A model generated the notes under the pieces. The model did no database searches, was not told the origin of the DNA, and worked only from the letters and a program-made list of their open reading frames with translations. Both the position numbers and the translations under genes were made by a program. A stretch of DNA of 52,261 nucleotides from Prochlorococcus sp. AG-412-P08 (GTDB taxonomy: Bacteria > Cyanobacteriota > Cyanobacteriia > PCC-6307 > Cyanobiaceae): positions 1 to 52,261 of the forward strand of contig QCLI01000008.1 in the NCBI GenBank assembly GCA_003214695.1. The letters run 5' to 3'. Of the stretch, positions 28,831 through 38,038 are shown piece by piece (the stretch's first letter is position 1; every line of letters starts with the position of its first letter).

Positions 28831-31314
28831 CTCTATATGCAATTTTGACTTGAGCTGTTTCATTATGTTTTCTTGTATTGGTTCAATCTCCTGTTCAGTC
28901 AATGTATTTTTTTTACTTCTATATATAATTCTAAATGCCTGACTAATTTTTCCTTCAGGAAGACCTTTCCCTTCATATCTATCAATTAACTCTACTTTTT
29001 CTAGATAAGGTTTACCAGCTTTTCTTATAATATTTATTAAGTCTGCACATCTTATATTTTTATCTATTAATAGGGATATATCTCTTTCCATAGTAGGTAC
29101 TGTAGGGAAGGGTTTATATTTAGTGACTAATCTACCTTTTCTATTGGTTGCTAAGAGCATTAATTCTAGATCAATCTCAAATAAATAAATACTTTTTGTT
29201 AGTCCAAATTTTTCTGAGAAGGTAGGGTGGAATTGACCAAATTTACCTAGCAATTTACCTTCTAAAATTAATTTCGAGGATTTACCTGGATGGAATAATG
29301 GGTCTTCATTTAATTCTTGGTCAATTACACTTAAATTAAGGCTTTTAAAAACCGAACCTAGGAGACCTCTTGCTTCATAATAATCTATAGAGTCTTTTTT
29401 AGTTGATTCTTGCCATTTCCCGAATGTTCTGTTACCTGTGATTGCTCCAGATATAAGTTTTCGTTCTTTTATTTGCTCTTTTTCCTGTAAATATATTGAC
29501 CCTATTTCGAATATCCAACATCCGGTTTGTCCTGCATTAATATTTCTTTTGCAAATGGATAGATGCTCTTCCCAAAGATTATTTCTAAGGCAACTTGTTT
29601 CTGAAAGCAGTGGATTAGTTAAAGATATTCTATTTTTAGATACTTTGTCAGTTGCTACTAAAGACATAGTTGTAATCTCCTGTAGTCCAGAGGATGTAAA
29701 TAACTGCCTTATACTTCGTTCTGTTTTTTGTCGATTTGTAAGCCCTCCAGGCTTTATGGGATCTGGTAAACTTGAATCAAACCTTTCATATCCAACTATT
29801 CTAGCTACTTCTTCTATTAAATCTATTTCTCTGTTTAGATCATTACATCTTATGGCAGGGACAATTACCTCCCACCCTTCCTTGACAGGTAATAAAGAAC
29901 ATCCAAGTCTTATTAGAGCATCTTTGATTTCAGAATCACTTAAATTATTTTTAATGTAATCCACTGTATTGTTTGTATCAATATCTTCTGATTGTTTATC
30001 TATTACAGGAGATAAAACCCTTCCAAGAATATTATGGACCTTATTTCTATTCAATAATATTGCTTTAGAATTAGAATGAGTATCATTTATTGCCCAGTTA
30101 TTATCTAGTTTGCAATCAAATTGACTTAATAATAGGTCAATTGCTCTTTGAGCTGCTGGTATGGTTTGTTCGGGTGAAATACCCTTCTCATATCTGCTAC
30201 TTGATTCAGTTCTAAGACCTATTTCTCTGGAAGTTATTCTTACAGCTTCTGGTTTAAATAAAGCTGCTTCTAGCCAAATTGATTTTGTATGAGTATTTAC
30301 TGCACAGTCTTTACTTCCTACGATACCTGCTATAGCAATTATTTTATCAGCGCATGTTATAACACTACATTTATTTGATAATACGTAAATCTTATCATCA
30401 ATTCCCGTGCACTTTTCTCCTTCCTTAGCTTTTCTAAAACCGAAATCTTTAATAGTAGCTCTTCTACCAATTAATCTGTCTATTAAATCTGCATCATAAG
30501 CATGCAAGGGTTGTCCTTGTTCAATCATTACATAGTTTGCTATATCAACTATTGCATTAATTGGCTTTAATTGAATATTATTTAGTCGATCTTTAATCCA
30601 TTTTTTTGATTTTTCTTCCCCTCTAACATTCTCTATACGACGTAGGGTAAAATTCCCATTGGAAGGCACCATCTCGGTTGATTTATTAACTGGATCAAAT
30701 AGCGAAATATTTTGCTCTTTCGATATTTTAGGTAGATTCAATTTCGTTTGTTTTAAGGCAGAAACCTCCCTCGCAATTCCAATCATTGACATTCCGTCAG
30801 GCCTATTTGCTGTAATGGCTAGGTCTAAAATAATGTCATTTAGCCCAAGTGCCTCGGCTGGAGATGAACCAAGAGGAGGAATTTCGCTAATCATTTCCTC
30901 AAGGATTGCTATTCCCTGGTCTTGTGAATTGATACCAATTTCAGTCAATGAACAAATCATTCCTTGACTCAATACACCTCTCAATTGACTAACTTTTATT
31001 TTGAGATCAATTGCTTTTAGGTAACTTCCTTCCAAAGCAACAAGTACATGAATGCCTTCTTTTACGTTAGGAGCTCCGCAGACAATTTGTAATTGATTTG
31101 TTTCTCCAACATTAACCTTGCATATACGAAGCTTATCAGCATTTGGATGAGGGGAAACCTCCTCAACTATGCCGACAACAATTCCTTTTATCGAATCCTC
31201 GAGATCTTCCAACTCTTCTACTTCAAATCCTGACATAGAAAGAGATTCTGCTATTTCGTTAACTCCGCAAGGGATATCAACTAATTCTTTTAACCAAGAT
31301 AACGAAACCTTCAT
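28816..31314 (-). CDS. pheT: Phenylalanyl-tRNA synthetase beta chain
   Basis: Beta subunit of the tetrameric synthetase. Domains in order: N-terminal tail, EMAP-like OB fold (about 40-155; IVVGIVEEVSPHPNADKLRIC), B3/B4 editing domain with GQPLHAYDAD, B5 domain, the catalytic-like core (GLQEITTMSLV; LTNPLLSETSCLRNNL), and the C-terminal ferredoxin-fold anticodon-binding domain (FPTVPTMERDISLL to AFRIIYRSKKNTLTEQE). Length 832 is normal. ATG start. Confidence 0.96.
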   Translation of the reverse strand: MKVSLSWLKELVDIPCGVNEIAESLSMSGFEVEELEDLEDSIKGIVVGIVEEVSPHPNADKLRICKVNVGETNQLQIVCGAPNVKEGIHVLVALEGSYLKAIDLKIKVSQLRGVLSQGMICSLTEIGINSQDQGIAILEEMISEIPPLGSSPAEALGLNDIILDLAITANRPDGMSMIGIAREVSALKQTKLNLPKISKEQNISLFDPVNKSTEMVPSNGNFTLRRIENVRGEEKSKKWIKDRLNNIQLKPINAIVDIANYVMIEQGQPLHAYDADLIDRLIGRRATIKDFGFRKAKEGEKCTGIDDKIYVLSNKCSVITCADKIIAIAGIVGSKDCAVNTHTKSIWLEAALFKPEAVRITSREIGLRTESSSRYEKGISPEQTIPAAQRAIDLLLSQFDCKLDNNWAINDTHSNSKAILLNRNKVHNILGRVLSPVIDKQSEDIDTNNTVDYIKNNLSDSEIKDALIRLGCSLLPVKEGWEVIVPAIRCNDLNREIDLIEEVARIVGYERFDSSLPDPIKPGGLTNRQKTERSIRQLFTSSGLQEITTMSLVATDKVSKNRISLTNPLLSETSCLRNNLWEEHLSICKRNINAGQTGCWIFEIGSIYLQEKEQIKERKLISGAITGNRTFGKWQESTKKDSIDYYEARGLLGSVFKSLNLSVIDQELNEDPLFHPGKSSKLILEGKLLGKFGQFHPTFSEKFGLTKSIYLFEIDLELMLLATNRKGRLVTKYKPFPTVPTMERDISLLIDKNIRCADLINIIRKAGKPYLEKVELIDRYEGKGLPEGKISQAFRIIYRSKKNTLTEQEIEPIQENIMKQLKSKLHIELRSS

Positions 31315-31430
31315 TTTAATTTTTGACTATTCATTGATCCTACGGTTTCAAAGCATTATTGGAAAATGATCACCTCAGCTTGTAGGATTAATGTTTGTAC
31401 CAAGTATCGCAGAAGCGACACTACGTCCTT

Positions 31431-31625
31431 ATGGCTAAAAACAAGGGCGTCCGGATCGTAATCACTCTTGAGTGTTCCGAATGCCGGTCCAATCCCTCAA
31501 AACGTTCTCCAGGTGTGTCTAGATACACAACTGAGAAGAATAGAAGAAACACTACAGAAAGACTTGAAATCAAGAAATTCTGTCCACATTGCAATAAAGC
31601 AACTCCTCATAAGGAGATTAAGTAA
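31431..31625 (+). CDS. rpmG: 50S ribosomal protein L33
   Basis: 64 residues starting [22 protein letters not shown] and CPHC give the four-cysteine zinc-ribbon form, and the ending [10 protein letters not shown] is typical of L33. I took the ATG at 31431; the frame is open upstream to another ATG at 31395, but the extra residues are not part of L33. It is followed by rpsR, the usual order in picocyanobacteria. Confidence 0.95.
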   Translation: MAKNKGVRIVITLECSECRSNPSKRSPGVSRYTTEKNRRNTTERLEIKKFCPHCNKATPHKEIK

Positions 31626-31663
31626 CACCTCATTAGTTTTATTGATTACATTGTATTTAAAAA

Positions 31664-31885
31664 ATGCCTACTTCTTTCTTTAAAAAAAAGCTATCCCCTA
31701 TCAAGCCTGGTGATCCAATTGATTACAAGGATGTAGAAACCCTTAAGAAATTTATTACCGAACGTGGAAAAATTTTACCAAGACGCCTAACAGGACTTAC
31801 AGCTAAACAACAAAGAGACCTAACAACAGCAGTAAAGAGAGCACGGATAATTGCATTGCTACCATTTGTTAATTCTGAAGGCTAA
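31664..31885 (+). CDS. rpsR: 30S ribosomal protein S18
   Basis: 73 residues with the S18 core [40 protein letters not shown] and [10 protein letters not shown]. Binds 16S rRNA in the platform with S6. Full length. It is in the same reading frame as the downstream RNB gene, separated from it by the rpsR stop codon. Confidence 0.96.
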   Translation: MPTSFFKKKLSPIKPGDPIDYKDVETLKKFITERGKILPRRLTGLTAKQQRDLTTAVKRARIIALLPFVNSEG

Positions 31886-32017
31886 TTAGCTTCACAGAGG
31901 CTGAGGTATAGATATAGGTTATATATCCTCAAACTTCCTATTATCAAGAAAAGTCATCATTATCAGGAATCTGTTAAAGAAATAGAGGAAATAATTCAAA
32001 GGAATAAAGATATTCTC

Positions 32018-33241
32018 TTGAATTTTTATTTATATAAAGACTATCTAGACCTAACACATTTAAAAACCTATACCATAGATGATATTGGTGCTCATGAAAT
32101 TGATGATGCTATTTCATATGAATATATATCATCAAATCATATATTTTGGATCCATATAGCTTGTCCAGCAATTTCTGTAGATATTAATTCTAAAATAGCA
32201 AAAGATGCTCTAGCAAAAGCCTCTACCATATATATGCTAGAGAAGACCGAATATATGTTTCCTCCTCTACTAATTAAGAACAATCTAAGTCTATTATCGG
32301 GAAATAACCGTATAGTGCTAAGTCTTAAGATTGAACTTGACGAAAAATTTATTATTAGAAAATATAGCTTTCATAAAGCTATTATAAGTCCGCGATATTC
32401 TCTATCCTACGAAGATGCAGATGAAATACTTGATCTTCAACCAAGAGAAGAGTCGGAATTATTAGCTATAGAAAGAATTACTAAGCAGCATTCACTAGAG
32501 AGGCACAATAATGGAGCTATAACAATCTCAGAACCTGAAGGTTATATTTCAAAAATAAAAGCTGAATATATTTTATGCCAACGCTCTAGAACAGCATCTA
32601 GGAAATTAGTTAGTGAATCAATGATTATATATGGGGAATTTGTAGCTAAGTATTGTATAGATAGAAATATACCAGTACCTTACAGGAATCAGTCAAAACC
32701 AGTTAAGTCAAGAATCACTCAAGTTATGGAATCATCAAACGTACATATAAAAAACTTTCAGTTAAGGAATTCACTCCCAAAGACAACAATAGATATGAAA
32801 GTAAAGGGCCACAATAGTCTAGGCCTAGAAGGATATGTACAAGCTACTTCTCCATTAAGAAGATACTTAGATTATCTTACTCAATGCCAATTAATTAAGT
32901 ACATTAACAATGAAGATCTCTTAGATGTAGAATTTATAGCTAGTAGAATTAAGTCATTTAATAAAAAGCAAAGAGAAAATATTATAATTTTTAGGGATGA
33001 TAGGAGAAGAAGCCTATTAAATTGGTTCAAGCTTAATAATCAGATTTATTGGACAGTCCTTTTTATGCAATGGCTTAATAAAAAAAAATCAATTGCCTTA
33101 ATATATTTTTGTGATCTTAGAGTTGATATGAGTTGTCAGTTAGATTTTGTCGAAGGCGCAGAGTTGGGAGATAAGTTTAAGATTTCTATTGAATTTATCA
33201 ACACTGAACTCGATATTCTCCGTACTAAACTGTATTGTTAA
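32018..33241 (+). CDS. Minimal RNase II (RNB) family exoribonuclease
   Basis: An RNB catalytic domain without recognisable cold-shock or S1 domains. The magnesium-binding cluster reads TIDDIGAHEIDDAIS: Asp21, Asp29 and Asp30 fit D201, D209 and D210 of E. coli RNase II, while the D207 position is Glu27. The later SPLRRYLDYLTQCQL is the conserved arginine motif. The start is problematic: TTG at 32018 is the first usable one, yet the frame is open back to the rpsR stop and contains a plausible helix (ESVKEIEEIIQRNKDIL) without ATG or GTG. The N-terminus may be longer, using a rare start. 407 residues as given. Confidence 0.8.
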   Translation: MNFYLYKDYLDLTHLKTYTIDDIGAHEIDDAISYEYISSNHIFWIHIACPAISVDINSKIAKDALAKASTIYMLEKTEYMFPPLLIKNNLSLLSGNNRIVLSLKIELDEKFIIRKYSFHKAIISPRYSLSYEDADEILDLQPREESELLAIERITKQHSLERHNNGAITISEPEGYISKIKAEYILCQRSRTASRKLVSESMIIYGEFVAKYCIDRNIPVPYRNQSKPVKSRITQVMESSNVHIKNFQLRNSLPKTTIDMKVKGHNSLGLEGYVQATSPLRRYLDYLTQCQLIKYINNEDLLDVEFIASRIKSFNKKQRENIIIFRDDRRRSLLNWFKLNNQIYWTVLFMQWLNKKKSIALIYFCDLRVDMSCQLDFVEGAELGDKFKISIEFINTELDILRTKLYC

Positions 33242-33314
33242 TAATCTATATCTACTATATAATATATATACAAGATAAGATTAAGCTTCGCAATAGAGGC
33301 TATAAAGCAAACAA

Positions 33315-34850
33315 ATGTCAAATATAACGATTACCACACCCTTATATTATGTTAACGATAAACCTCACCTCGGTAGTATATACACAACAATTGCATCAGA
33401 TGCCTACGCAAGGTTTCAGAGATTAAATGGAAATAAAGTAATGTTTATTACAGGTGTGGATGAACACGGTCAAAAAATACAGAGAACAGCTGAATTAAAT
33501 AAAACAACCCCTATAAACCACTGCAATACAATTTCTCAAAAATATAAGTCACTCTGGGAGAAATGGTCCATATCTAATGATTGTTTTATTAGGACCACCG
33601 ATCCCCATCATCAAAAATTGGTTGAACAATTTTTTCAACGAGTTCAGTCTAAAGGAGACATACGCATAGGCAATCAACAAGGCTGGTATTGCGTTGGGTG
33701 CGAGGAATACAAGGAAGAGTCAAAAGACTCGAGTAAGCCCATTTGCCCTATTCATTTAAAGGAACTTGAATGGAGAGATGAAGAGAATTTATTTTTTTGT
33801 CTATCAAATTACCAGACTCAAATTGAGAATATATTACAAAACCCAGAATTTATCCAACCCAAATCAAGACGGAACGAAATTATTAAATTTGTTTCCAAGG
33901 GTCTAAAAGATTTTTCAATCTCAAGATTAAACTTAGAGTGGGGAATACCAGTGCCTGGTTTTGATGGACACACCTTTTATGTTTGGTTTGACGCACTACT
34001 AGGGTATATTTCTGCTCTACTGCCAAAAGGGGAAGAAGTTGATTTAGACGATATAAATAACTTTAGCTGGCCACCAGAAATACACATTATAGGAAAGGAT
34101 ATTTTGCGCTTCCACGCTGTTTACTGGCCAGCAATGTTACTCTCGGCTGACTTGGATTTACCAAGAAAAGTTTTTGGGCATGGTTTCTTAACTAGAGAGG
34201 GCCAGAAGATGGGCAAATCGTTAGGGAATGTTCTGGATCCCGAGTTGCTTCTAAATAAGTATGGAGAAGATGCTATCAGATGGTATTTATTAAGTGATTT
34301 TAGATTTGGACAGGATGGAGATTTTCAACAAAAAAGATTTATAGACCTAGTTAATAATGATTTAGCAAATACAATTGGAAATTTGTTAAACAGGACTTCA
34401 TCCATGAGCCGTAAGTGGTTTACAAACAAAGTTCCCGATTTTACTTATGATTCAAATGAAGAGGAATTGAAGAATCTTTCAAATAGTACAATAATAGAAG
34501 TAAAAGGATATCTTGATAATTTATGTTTTAAGGAAGCTTGTTCATCAATTCTTAATTTAGCTTCCTCAGCTAATCTCTATTTAAATGATAATAAACCTTG
34601 GACCCTGATTAAGGAAGTTAAAAATATAGAAAGGGTAGGATTTTGCCTTTATAATGTACTAGAAACAATAAGAATTGTCGCGATTTTAATTAATCCGTTA
34701 GTACCAAACCTAAGCAAGGATATTTTATATCAATTGTCATATAATCATAATCAGATAAACTGGAATATTGATCTTGAATGGGGCAAATTAAAAAAATCAT
34801 CCTCCTTGCCAAAACCATCCCCTATTCTTGTCAAACTAGAAGATGAATAA
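33315..34850 (+). CDS. metG: Methionyl-tRNA synthetase
   Basis: Class I synthetase for both initiator and elongator tRNA-Met. TPLYYVNDKPHLGS holds the HIGH-type motif, CVGCEEYKEE is the zinc or knuckle insert, and QKMGKSLGNV is the KMSKS loop. Length 511 indicates the form without the C-terminal tRNA-binding (EMAP-like) extension. The stop overlaps the next gene by eight bases. Confidence 0.96.
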   Translation: MSNITITTPLYYVNDKPHLGSIYTTIASDAYARFQRLNGNKVMFITGVDEHGQKIQRTAELNKTTPINHCNTISQKYKSLWEKWSISNDCFIRTTDPHHQKLVEQFFQRVQSKGDIRIGNQQGWYCVGCEEYKEESKDSSKPICPIHLKELEWRDEENLFFCLSNYQTQIENILQNPEFIQPKSRRNEIIKFVSKGLKDFSISRLNLEWGIPVPGFDGHTFYVWFDALLGYISALLPKGEEVDLDDINNFSWPPEIHIIGKDILRFHAVYWPAMLLSADLDLPRKVFGHGFLTREGQKMGKSLGNVLDPELLLNKYGEDAIRWYLLSDFRFGQDGDFQQKRFIDLVNNDLANTIGNLLNRTSSMSRKWFTNKVPDFTYDSNEEELKNLSNSTIIEVKGYLDNLCFKEACSSILNLASSANLYLNDNKPWTLIKEVKNIERVGFCLYNVLETIRIVAILINPLVPNLSKDILYQLSYNHNQINWNIDLEWGKLKKSSSLPKPSPILVKLEDE

Positions 34851-35490
34851 ATTGCAAATATCCAAACGTGTAAGTTACGTATTTTTACTTGCAATTTTTC
34901 TATCAGCCTGTTCCAATGAGCCTGATAACAAACAAATCTCCTCCTTTAAATTTAATGATATATATGTAGAACAATTAGATAAGAATGGAATAAAGCAATT
35001 CACCTTTAAGACTAAAAAAGCTAAAATAAATGAACTAGATAAATCAATAAAGGCAAAGGATTCTCTAGTTATTTTTTTTCAAGGGAACAAACCAAACTAC
35101 AAGTTAACATCTAATACTTCTAACTTAACAGGTAATGGAGAGAAAATTCTACTAGATTCAGGAATTGAGATGATCAGCTTATTGAATAATGATTTTTCAT
35201 TAAAAGCAGATAGTATTCTTTGGATTAAGGAATTAGCTCAAGCAACAATTGAAGGAAATATTGTAGTTAAAATCAAAGGCTCTAGTTTTTTAGCAAAGAA
35301 GGCTATTTATAATCATAAACAAAATACAGTTAAATTTACAGGGATTGATGAATATAATTATTCAAACTTGAACAACAAAGCAAAAATAAGTCTCATGGCT
35401 GAGAATGCCATGTGGAGGGGTGATATTAATACTTTAACCTTTACTAATAATGAAAGTAAGGTTTTAACAAAAATATTTATTTATAAATAG
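34843..35490 (+). CDS. LptC-like periplasmic lipoprotein
   Basis: 215 residues. The N-terminal signal ends in a lipobox LSAC (about residues 20-23), so the mature protein should be lipid-anchored at a periplasm-facing membrane. The body is rich in beta-strand and fits the LptC/OstA-like fold (LTGNGEKILLDSGIEMIS; ATIEGNIVVKIKG), which carries lipopolysaccharide across the periplasm. It overlaps metG by eight bases, implying coupled translation. The family call is by fold-type pattern, so moderately sure. Confidence 0.7.
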   Translation: MNKLQISKRVSYVFLLAIFLSACSNEPDNKQISSFKFNDIYVEQLDKNGIKQFTFKTKKAKINELDKSIKAKDSLVIFFQGNKPNYKLTSNTSNLTGNGEKILLDSGIEMISLLNNDFSLKADSILWIKELAQATIEGNIVVKIKGSSFLAKKAIYNHKQNTVKFTGIDEYNYSNLNNKAKISLMAENAMWRGDINTLTFTNNESKVLTKIFIYK

Positions 35491-35493
35491 TTA

Positions 35494-36108
35494 TTATTTA
35501 AAGATTACAGATATCTTCTTTGACCACCCTTCCAGCCAAATTTCATCTGATTTTGTAAAACACCTTTCTGACCAGCCGCCTACGATTAGCCAACAGTCTG
35601 AAGACACTGGCAGAACTATTACAGCTGGTAAATCCTTTAAAATTGTGTCAAACTCTTCCTTACCAGGATAAAACTTAGTACTCACTAACGATATATATTT
35701 AGATTTCTGTTTAGAAGCTAAGCATATATTACCAGGTTTAAAAATCTCCTCAGAAATAATACCTCTTTTCAATATTGTTGCACCTTTATTATATATTAGT
35801 ACTGTTACAGAAGCTGTTGCAGTTAATATCATATGAGTACCCCAGGCTAATTCATTTTTTTCTTCCTGAGTTAATTCATCTGAGATGTAGAAGCCCTCTT
35901 TTGCATTTATTGTTAACTTACTATTTGGTTTATATGTTGGTGTTTGTTGGATATATCCTATTAGTAAAATCGTCATTGATGTTAAAGCTGATATTACCTC
36001 AGATCTAATTATTACAGGGGAGAGTTCATTTATAGTAATAGCATTGATTAAAGTTAGACCAAACATAATCAAGCCAATAGTAATTGATATATTAGATGAA
36101 ATATTCAT
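35494..36108 (-). CDS. Cofactor assembly of complex C subunit B (CCB2/CCB4-like)
   Basis: 204 residues with two N-terminal transmembrane helices (about residues 9-28 and 38-53) and a soluble domain. The segments GFYISDELTQEEKNELAWG, LKDLPAVIVLPV and WLIVGGWSERCFTKSDEIW match cyanobacterial and plastid CCB2/CCB4 proteins, which help attach heme ci to cytochrome b6 of the b6f complex. The ligand residues are not known to me. It converges with the LptC-like gene. Confidence 0.75.
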   Translation of the reverse strand: MNISSNISITIGLIMFGLTLINAITINELSPVIIRSEVISALTSMTILLIGYIQQTPTYKPNSKLTINAKEGFYISDELTQEEKNELAWGTHMILTATASVTVLIYNKGATILKRGIISEEIFKPGNICLASKQKSKYISLVSTKFYPGKEEFDTILKDLPAVIVLPVSSDCWLIVGGWSERCFTKSDEIWLEGWSKKISVIFK

Positions 36109-36204
36109 TTATTTATAGCTTAATTTGATTGAATGTATAAGCTCAAGCATTAGTAAAATAAATTTGCTTAGGATTGATAATCCTATTATTTAAGTTAGTT
36201 TGTA

Positions 36205-36576
36205 ATGATTATAGACAAACTAAGCAAAAAATGCCAAAGTAGAGGAAATTATTTTTTAATAGCTGTGATAAGAAGAAATCTCCAAATATTTTGTATTTCT
36301 TTGTCTCTTGTGGCTTGCCTTGTTTTAGCTAAACCCTCAAGTGCTATATCAGCTACAACAAAATTCAATCATTTACATTCAAATACAATCCCTTTTGCAG
36401 CTCTTAATTATGAGATTAAGGAGTCAACCTCGCTTACAGCTCCTATAACAGATCCCAATTTTAATGTTATGAGGAAAAAGGAATTAGGTAGATCATTGGC
36501 TATCCCATTAGTCATAGGTGTTCTTATAATTGCCATTGTTGCTCCATTAGCTACCTGGTGGTTCTTCTCAAAATAA
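36205..36576 (+). CDS. Hypothetical membrane protein with signal peptide
   Basis: 123 residues of unknown function. A basic N-terminus is followed by a hydrophobic segment (about 26-45) ending at a possible signal-peptidase site after SSAISA, then a short luminal or periplasmic stretch, and a single C-terminal transmembrane helix (LAIPLVIGVLIIAIVAPLAT, near 98-118). Such a layout suits a small thylakoid or plasma-membrane protein. It is followed 15 bases later by cobU, so it is probably co-transcribed. Confidence 0.6.
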   Translation: MIIDKLSKKCQSRGNYFLIAVIRRNLQIFCISLSLVACLVLAKPSSAISATTKFNHLHSNTIPFAALNYEIKESTSLTAPITDPNFNVMRKKELGRSLAIPLVIGVLIIAIVAPLATWWFFSK

Positions 36577-36591
36577 ATCTATATCTTTAAG

Positions 36592-37134
36592 GTGGTTAAT
36601 AATAATTCCAATGGTATTATTTTAATATCCGGACCTGTCAAAAGTGGTAAGAGCTGTTTTGCAGAAAAAATGTTAATAAATAAGCATGATGTAACCTATT
36701 TAGCTACTGGAATATTAGATGATGGTACAAAATCTTGGGAAAATAGAATTATAAAACATCGTAAGTCAAGGCCAATTACCTGGAAAACAATAGAGTCTAC
36801 AGATATCATATCAGCAATAGCAAAAATAACTAGTAACAGTACTCTATTAATTGATTCGATTGGGGGTTTTGTTAGTGCCTATCTTGAATTATCTGAAGAA
36901 GATTGGCTTATACTTCTTCAAAATACAATTACAGCTATAAAGTCCTTTGAAGGTCTAGTTGTTTTAGTAGCGGAGGAAGTTGGATGGGGGGTATGTCCTC
37001 CTACTATTATTGGTAACTTGTTTATAGATAGACTTGGGTTAACTATAACTGAGGTAGGTTCAATTGCTACTCAATCCTGGCTTGTTCTACATGGACGTGC
37101 AATAAATCTTTCTCAAAATAGTATTCCTATATGA
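36592..37134 (+). CDS. cobU: Adenosylcobinamide kinase / guanylyltransferase
   Basis: Phosphorylates adenosylcobinamide and attaches GMP while the lower ligand of B12 is assembled. The P-loop is GPVKSGKSCFAEKM near residues 13-26, followed by YLATGILDD and KHRKSRPITWKTIES, both family markers. The guanylylated His lies in the HRKSRP region. Length 180 is typical. The start is GTG. It overlaps the next gene by four bases (ATGA). Confidence 0.92.
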   Translation: MVNNNSNGIILISGPVKSGKSCFAEKMLINKHDVTYLATGILDDGTKSWENRIIKHRKSRPITWKTIESTDIISAIAKITSNSTLLIDSIGGFVSAYLELSEEDWLILLQNTITAIKSFEGLVVLVAEEVGWGVCPPTIIGNLFIDRLGLTITEVGSIATQSWLVLHGRAINLSQNSIPI

Positions 37135-37625
37135 TTAAATCATTGTCAGCAAGAAGTTTTAGAGTAGGAATTTTTGAACCAAGAATTCCTCAGAATACAG
37201 GAAACATTGGTAGAACATGTCTCGCTTACAATCTTCCTCTTGATTTGATTAAGCCCTTAGTTTTTTCAATAGAAGATAAATATCTTAAGAGAGCCGGCTT
37301 AGACTACTGGAAAAATATAGATTTAAATCTACATGAAAATTTTGAATTCTATAAGAGATATAATATAAATTCTAGGATCATAGGTTTTAGTAAGAAAGAT
37401 GGAATAGATCTTAGTCTATTTAAATTTAAAAATAACGATTGCTTATTATTTGGTAGAGAGGATACAGGTTTACCGCAATCAATCAGAGATAAATGTCATA
37501 CAATCTGTACAATTCCTATGCCTGGAATAGCCAGTAGTGAAGACAAAAAAGGTGTAAGGAGCCTAAACATATCAGTTGCTTGTGGAATTGCTATCTTTAA
37601 TGCTTACCTATCTTGTAGAGATTAA
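37131..37625 (+). CDS. trmL: SPOUT RNA methyltransferase, TrmL type
   Basis: 2'-O-methyltransferase acting on the wobble base of tRNA-Leu in characterised members. The N-terminal GIFEPRIPQNTGNIGRT, the SAM-knot segment LLFGREDTGLPQSI, and the C-terminal MPGIASSEDKKGVRSLNISV establish the family; the length of 164 fits TrmL. It is translationally coupled to cobU. An intrinsic terminator begins within its last codons. Confidence 0.9.
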   Translation: MIKSLSARSFRVGIFEPRIPQNTGNIGRTCLAYNLPLDLIKPLVFSIEDKYLKRAGLDYWKNIDLNLHENFEFYKRYNINSRIIGFSKKDGIDLSLFKFKNNDCLLFGREDTGLPQSIRDKCHTICTIPMPGIASSEDKKGVRSLNISVACGIAIFNAYLSCRD

Positions 37626-37641
37626 GAGGGAGGTTTTTTTT
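37607..37641 (+). terminator. Intrinsic terminator at the end of trmL
   Basis: CCT-A-TCTT pairs with AAGA-GGG-AGG, leaving a small internal loop, around a nine-base loop, and is followed directly by eight T. The left arm lies within the last trmL codons, so it would end the cobU-trmL transcript. Confidence 0.5.
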
Positions 37642-37737
37642 CGTTCCAGAAAATCTATCGAAGATAATTTTAGCTAGAGGTGTCCTTTGACTATGATGAT
37701 TATCTAATTTTTTTCTAATAAGCCTATACCGAATTTG

Positions 37738-37779
37738 TCTGTATAAAGCATAAAAATGGGAGATTATGTTTTATACAGA
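37738..37779. repeat. 16-bp inverted repeat between trmL and the tRNA gene
   Basis: TCTGTATAAAGCATAA (37738-37753) and TTATGTTTTATACAGA (37764-37779) pair fully apart from one G-T wobble, around the loop AAATGGGAGA. There is no T tract after it on either strand. It lies about 60 bases upstream of the tRNA. Confidence 0.75.
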
Positions 37780-37840
37780 ATAAGCAGGAGAAGTACTTGG
37801 AATAATTTCAACGCTGGTTTATTATATATTGGTAACACCT

Positions 37841-37914
37841 GTCAGTGTAGCTCAGCCGGTTAGAGCACAGCATTCATAACGCTGAGGTCGAGAGTTCAAG
37901 TCTCTCCACTGACA
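37841..37914 (+). tRNA. tRNA-Met (CAU), elongator type
   Basis: A complete cloverleaf of 74 bases: acceptor GTCAGTG/CACTGAC, D stem GCTC/GAGC, anticodon loop TTCATAA, T stem GAGAG/CTCTC with loop TTCAAGT, discriminator A, and no encoded CCA. The paired first base (G-C) and an anticodon stem lacking the three G-C pairs exclude the initiator. The closing pair of the anticodon stem is A-C (stem CAGCA/CGCTG), a mismatch. A CAU tRNA could also be tRNA-Ile2 read after lysidine modification; I cannot exclude that by eye. Confidence 0.9.
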
Positions 37915-38038
37915 TTTTATAATTATATTATTTTCTTAGAAGGTATAGCCAGTAAAAATACAATATTATTGTTTTTAATATCAAAAAATTATAATATACA
38001 ATTGCTTTCTTGCAATAAAAAAACAATATGCAAATATA

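Noticed and set aside
37757-37867. 36-codon ORF running into the tRNA gene
   Set aside because: It ends inside the tRNA and has no coding character.
37841-37914. Initiator tRNA-Met
   Set aside because: The first base pair is G-C and the anticodon stem lacks the three G-C pairs required for initiators.
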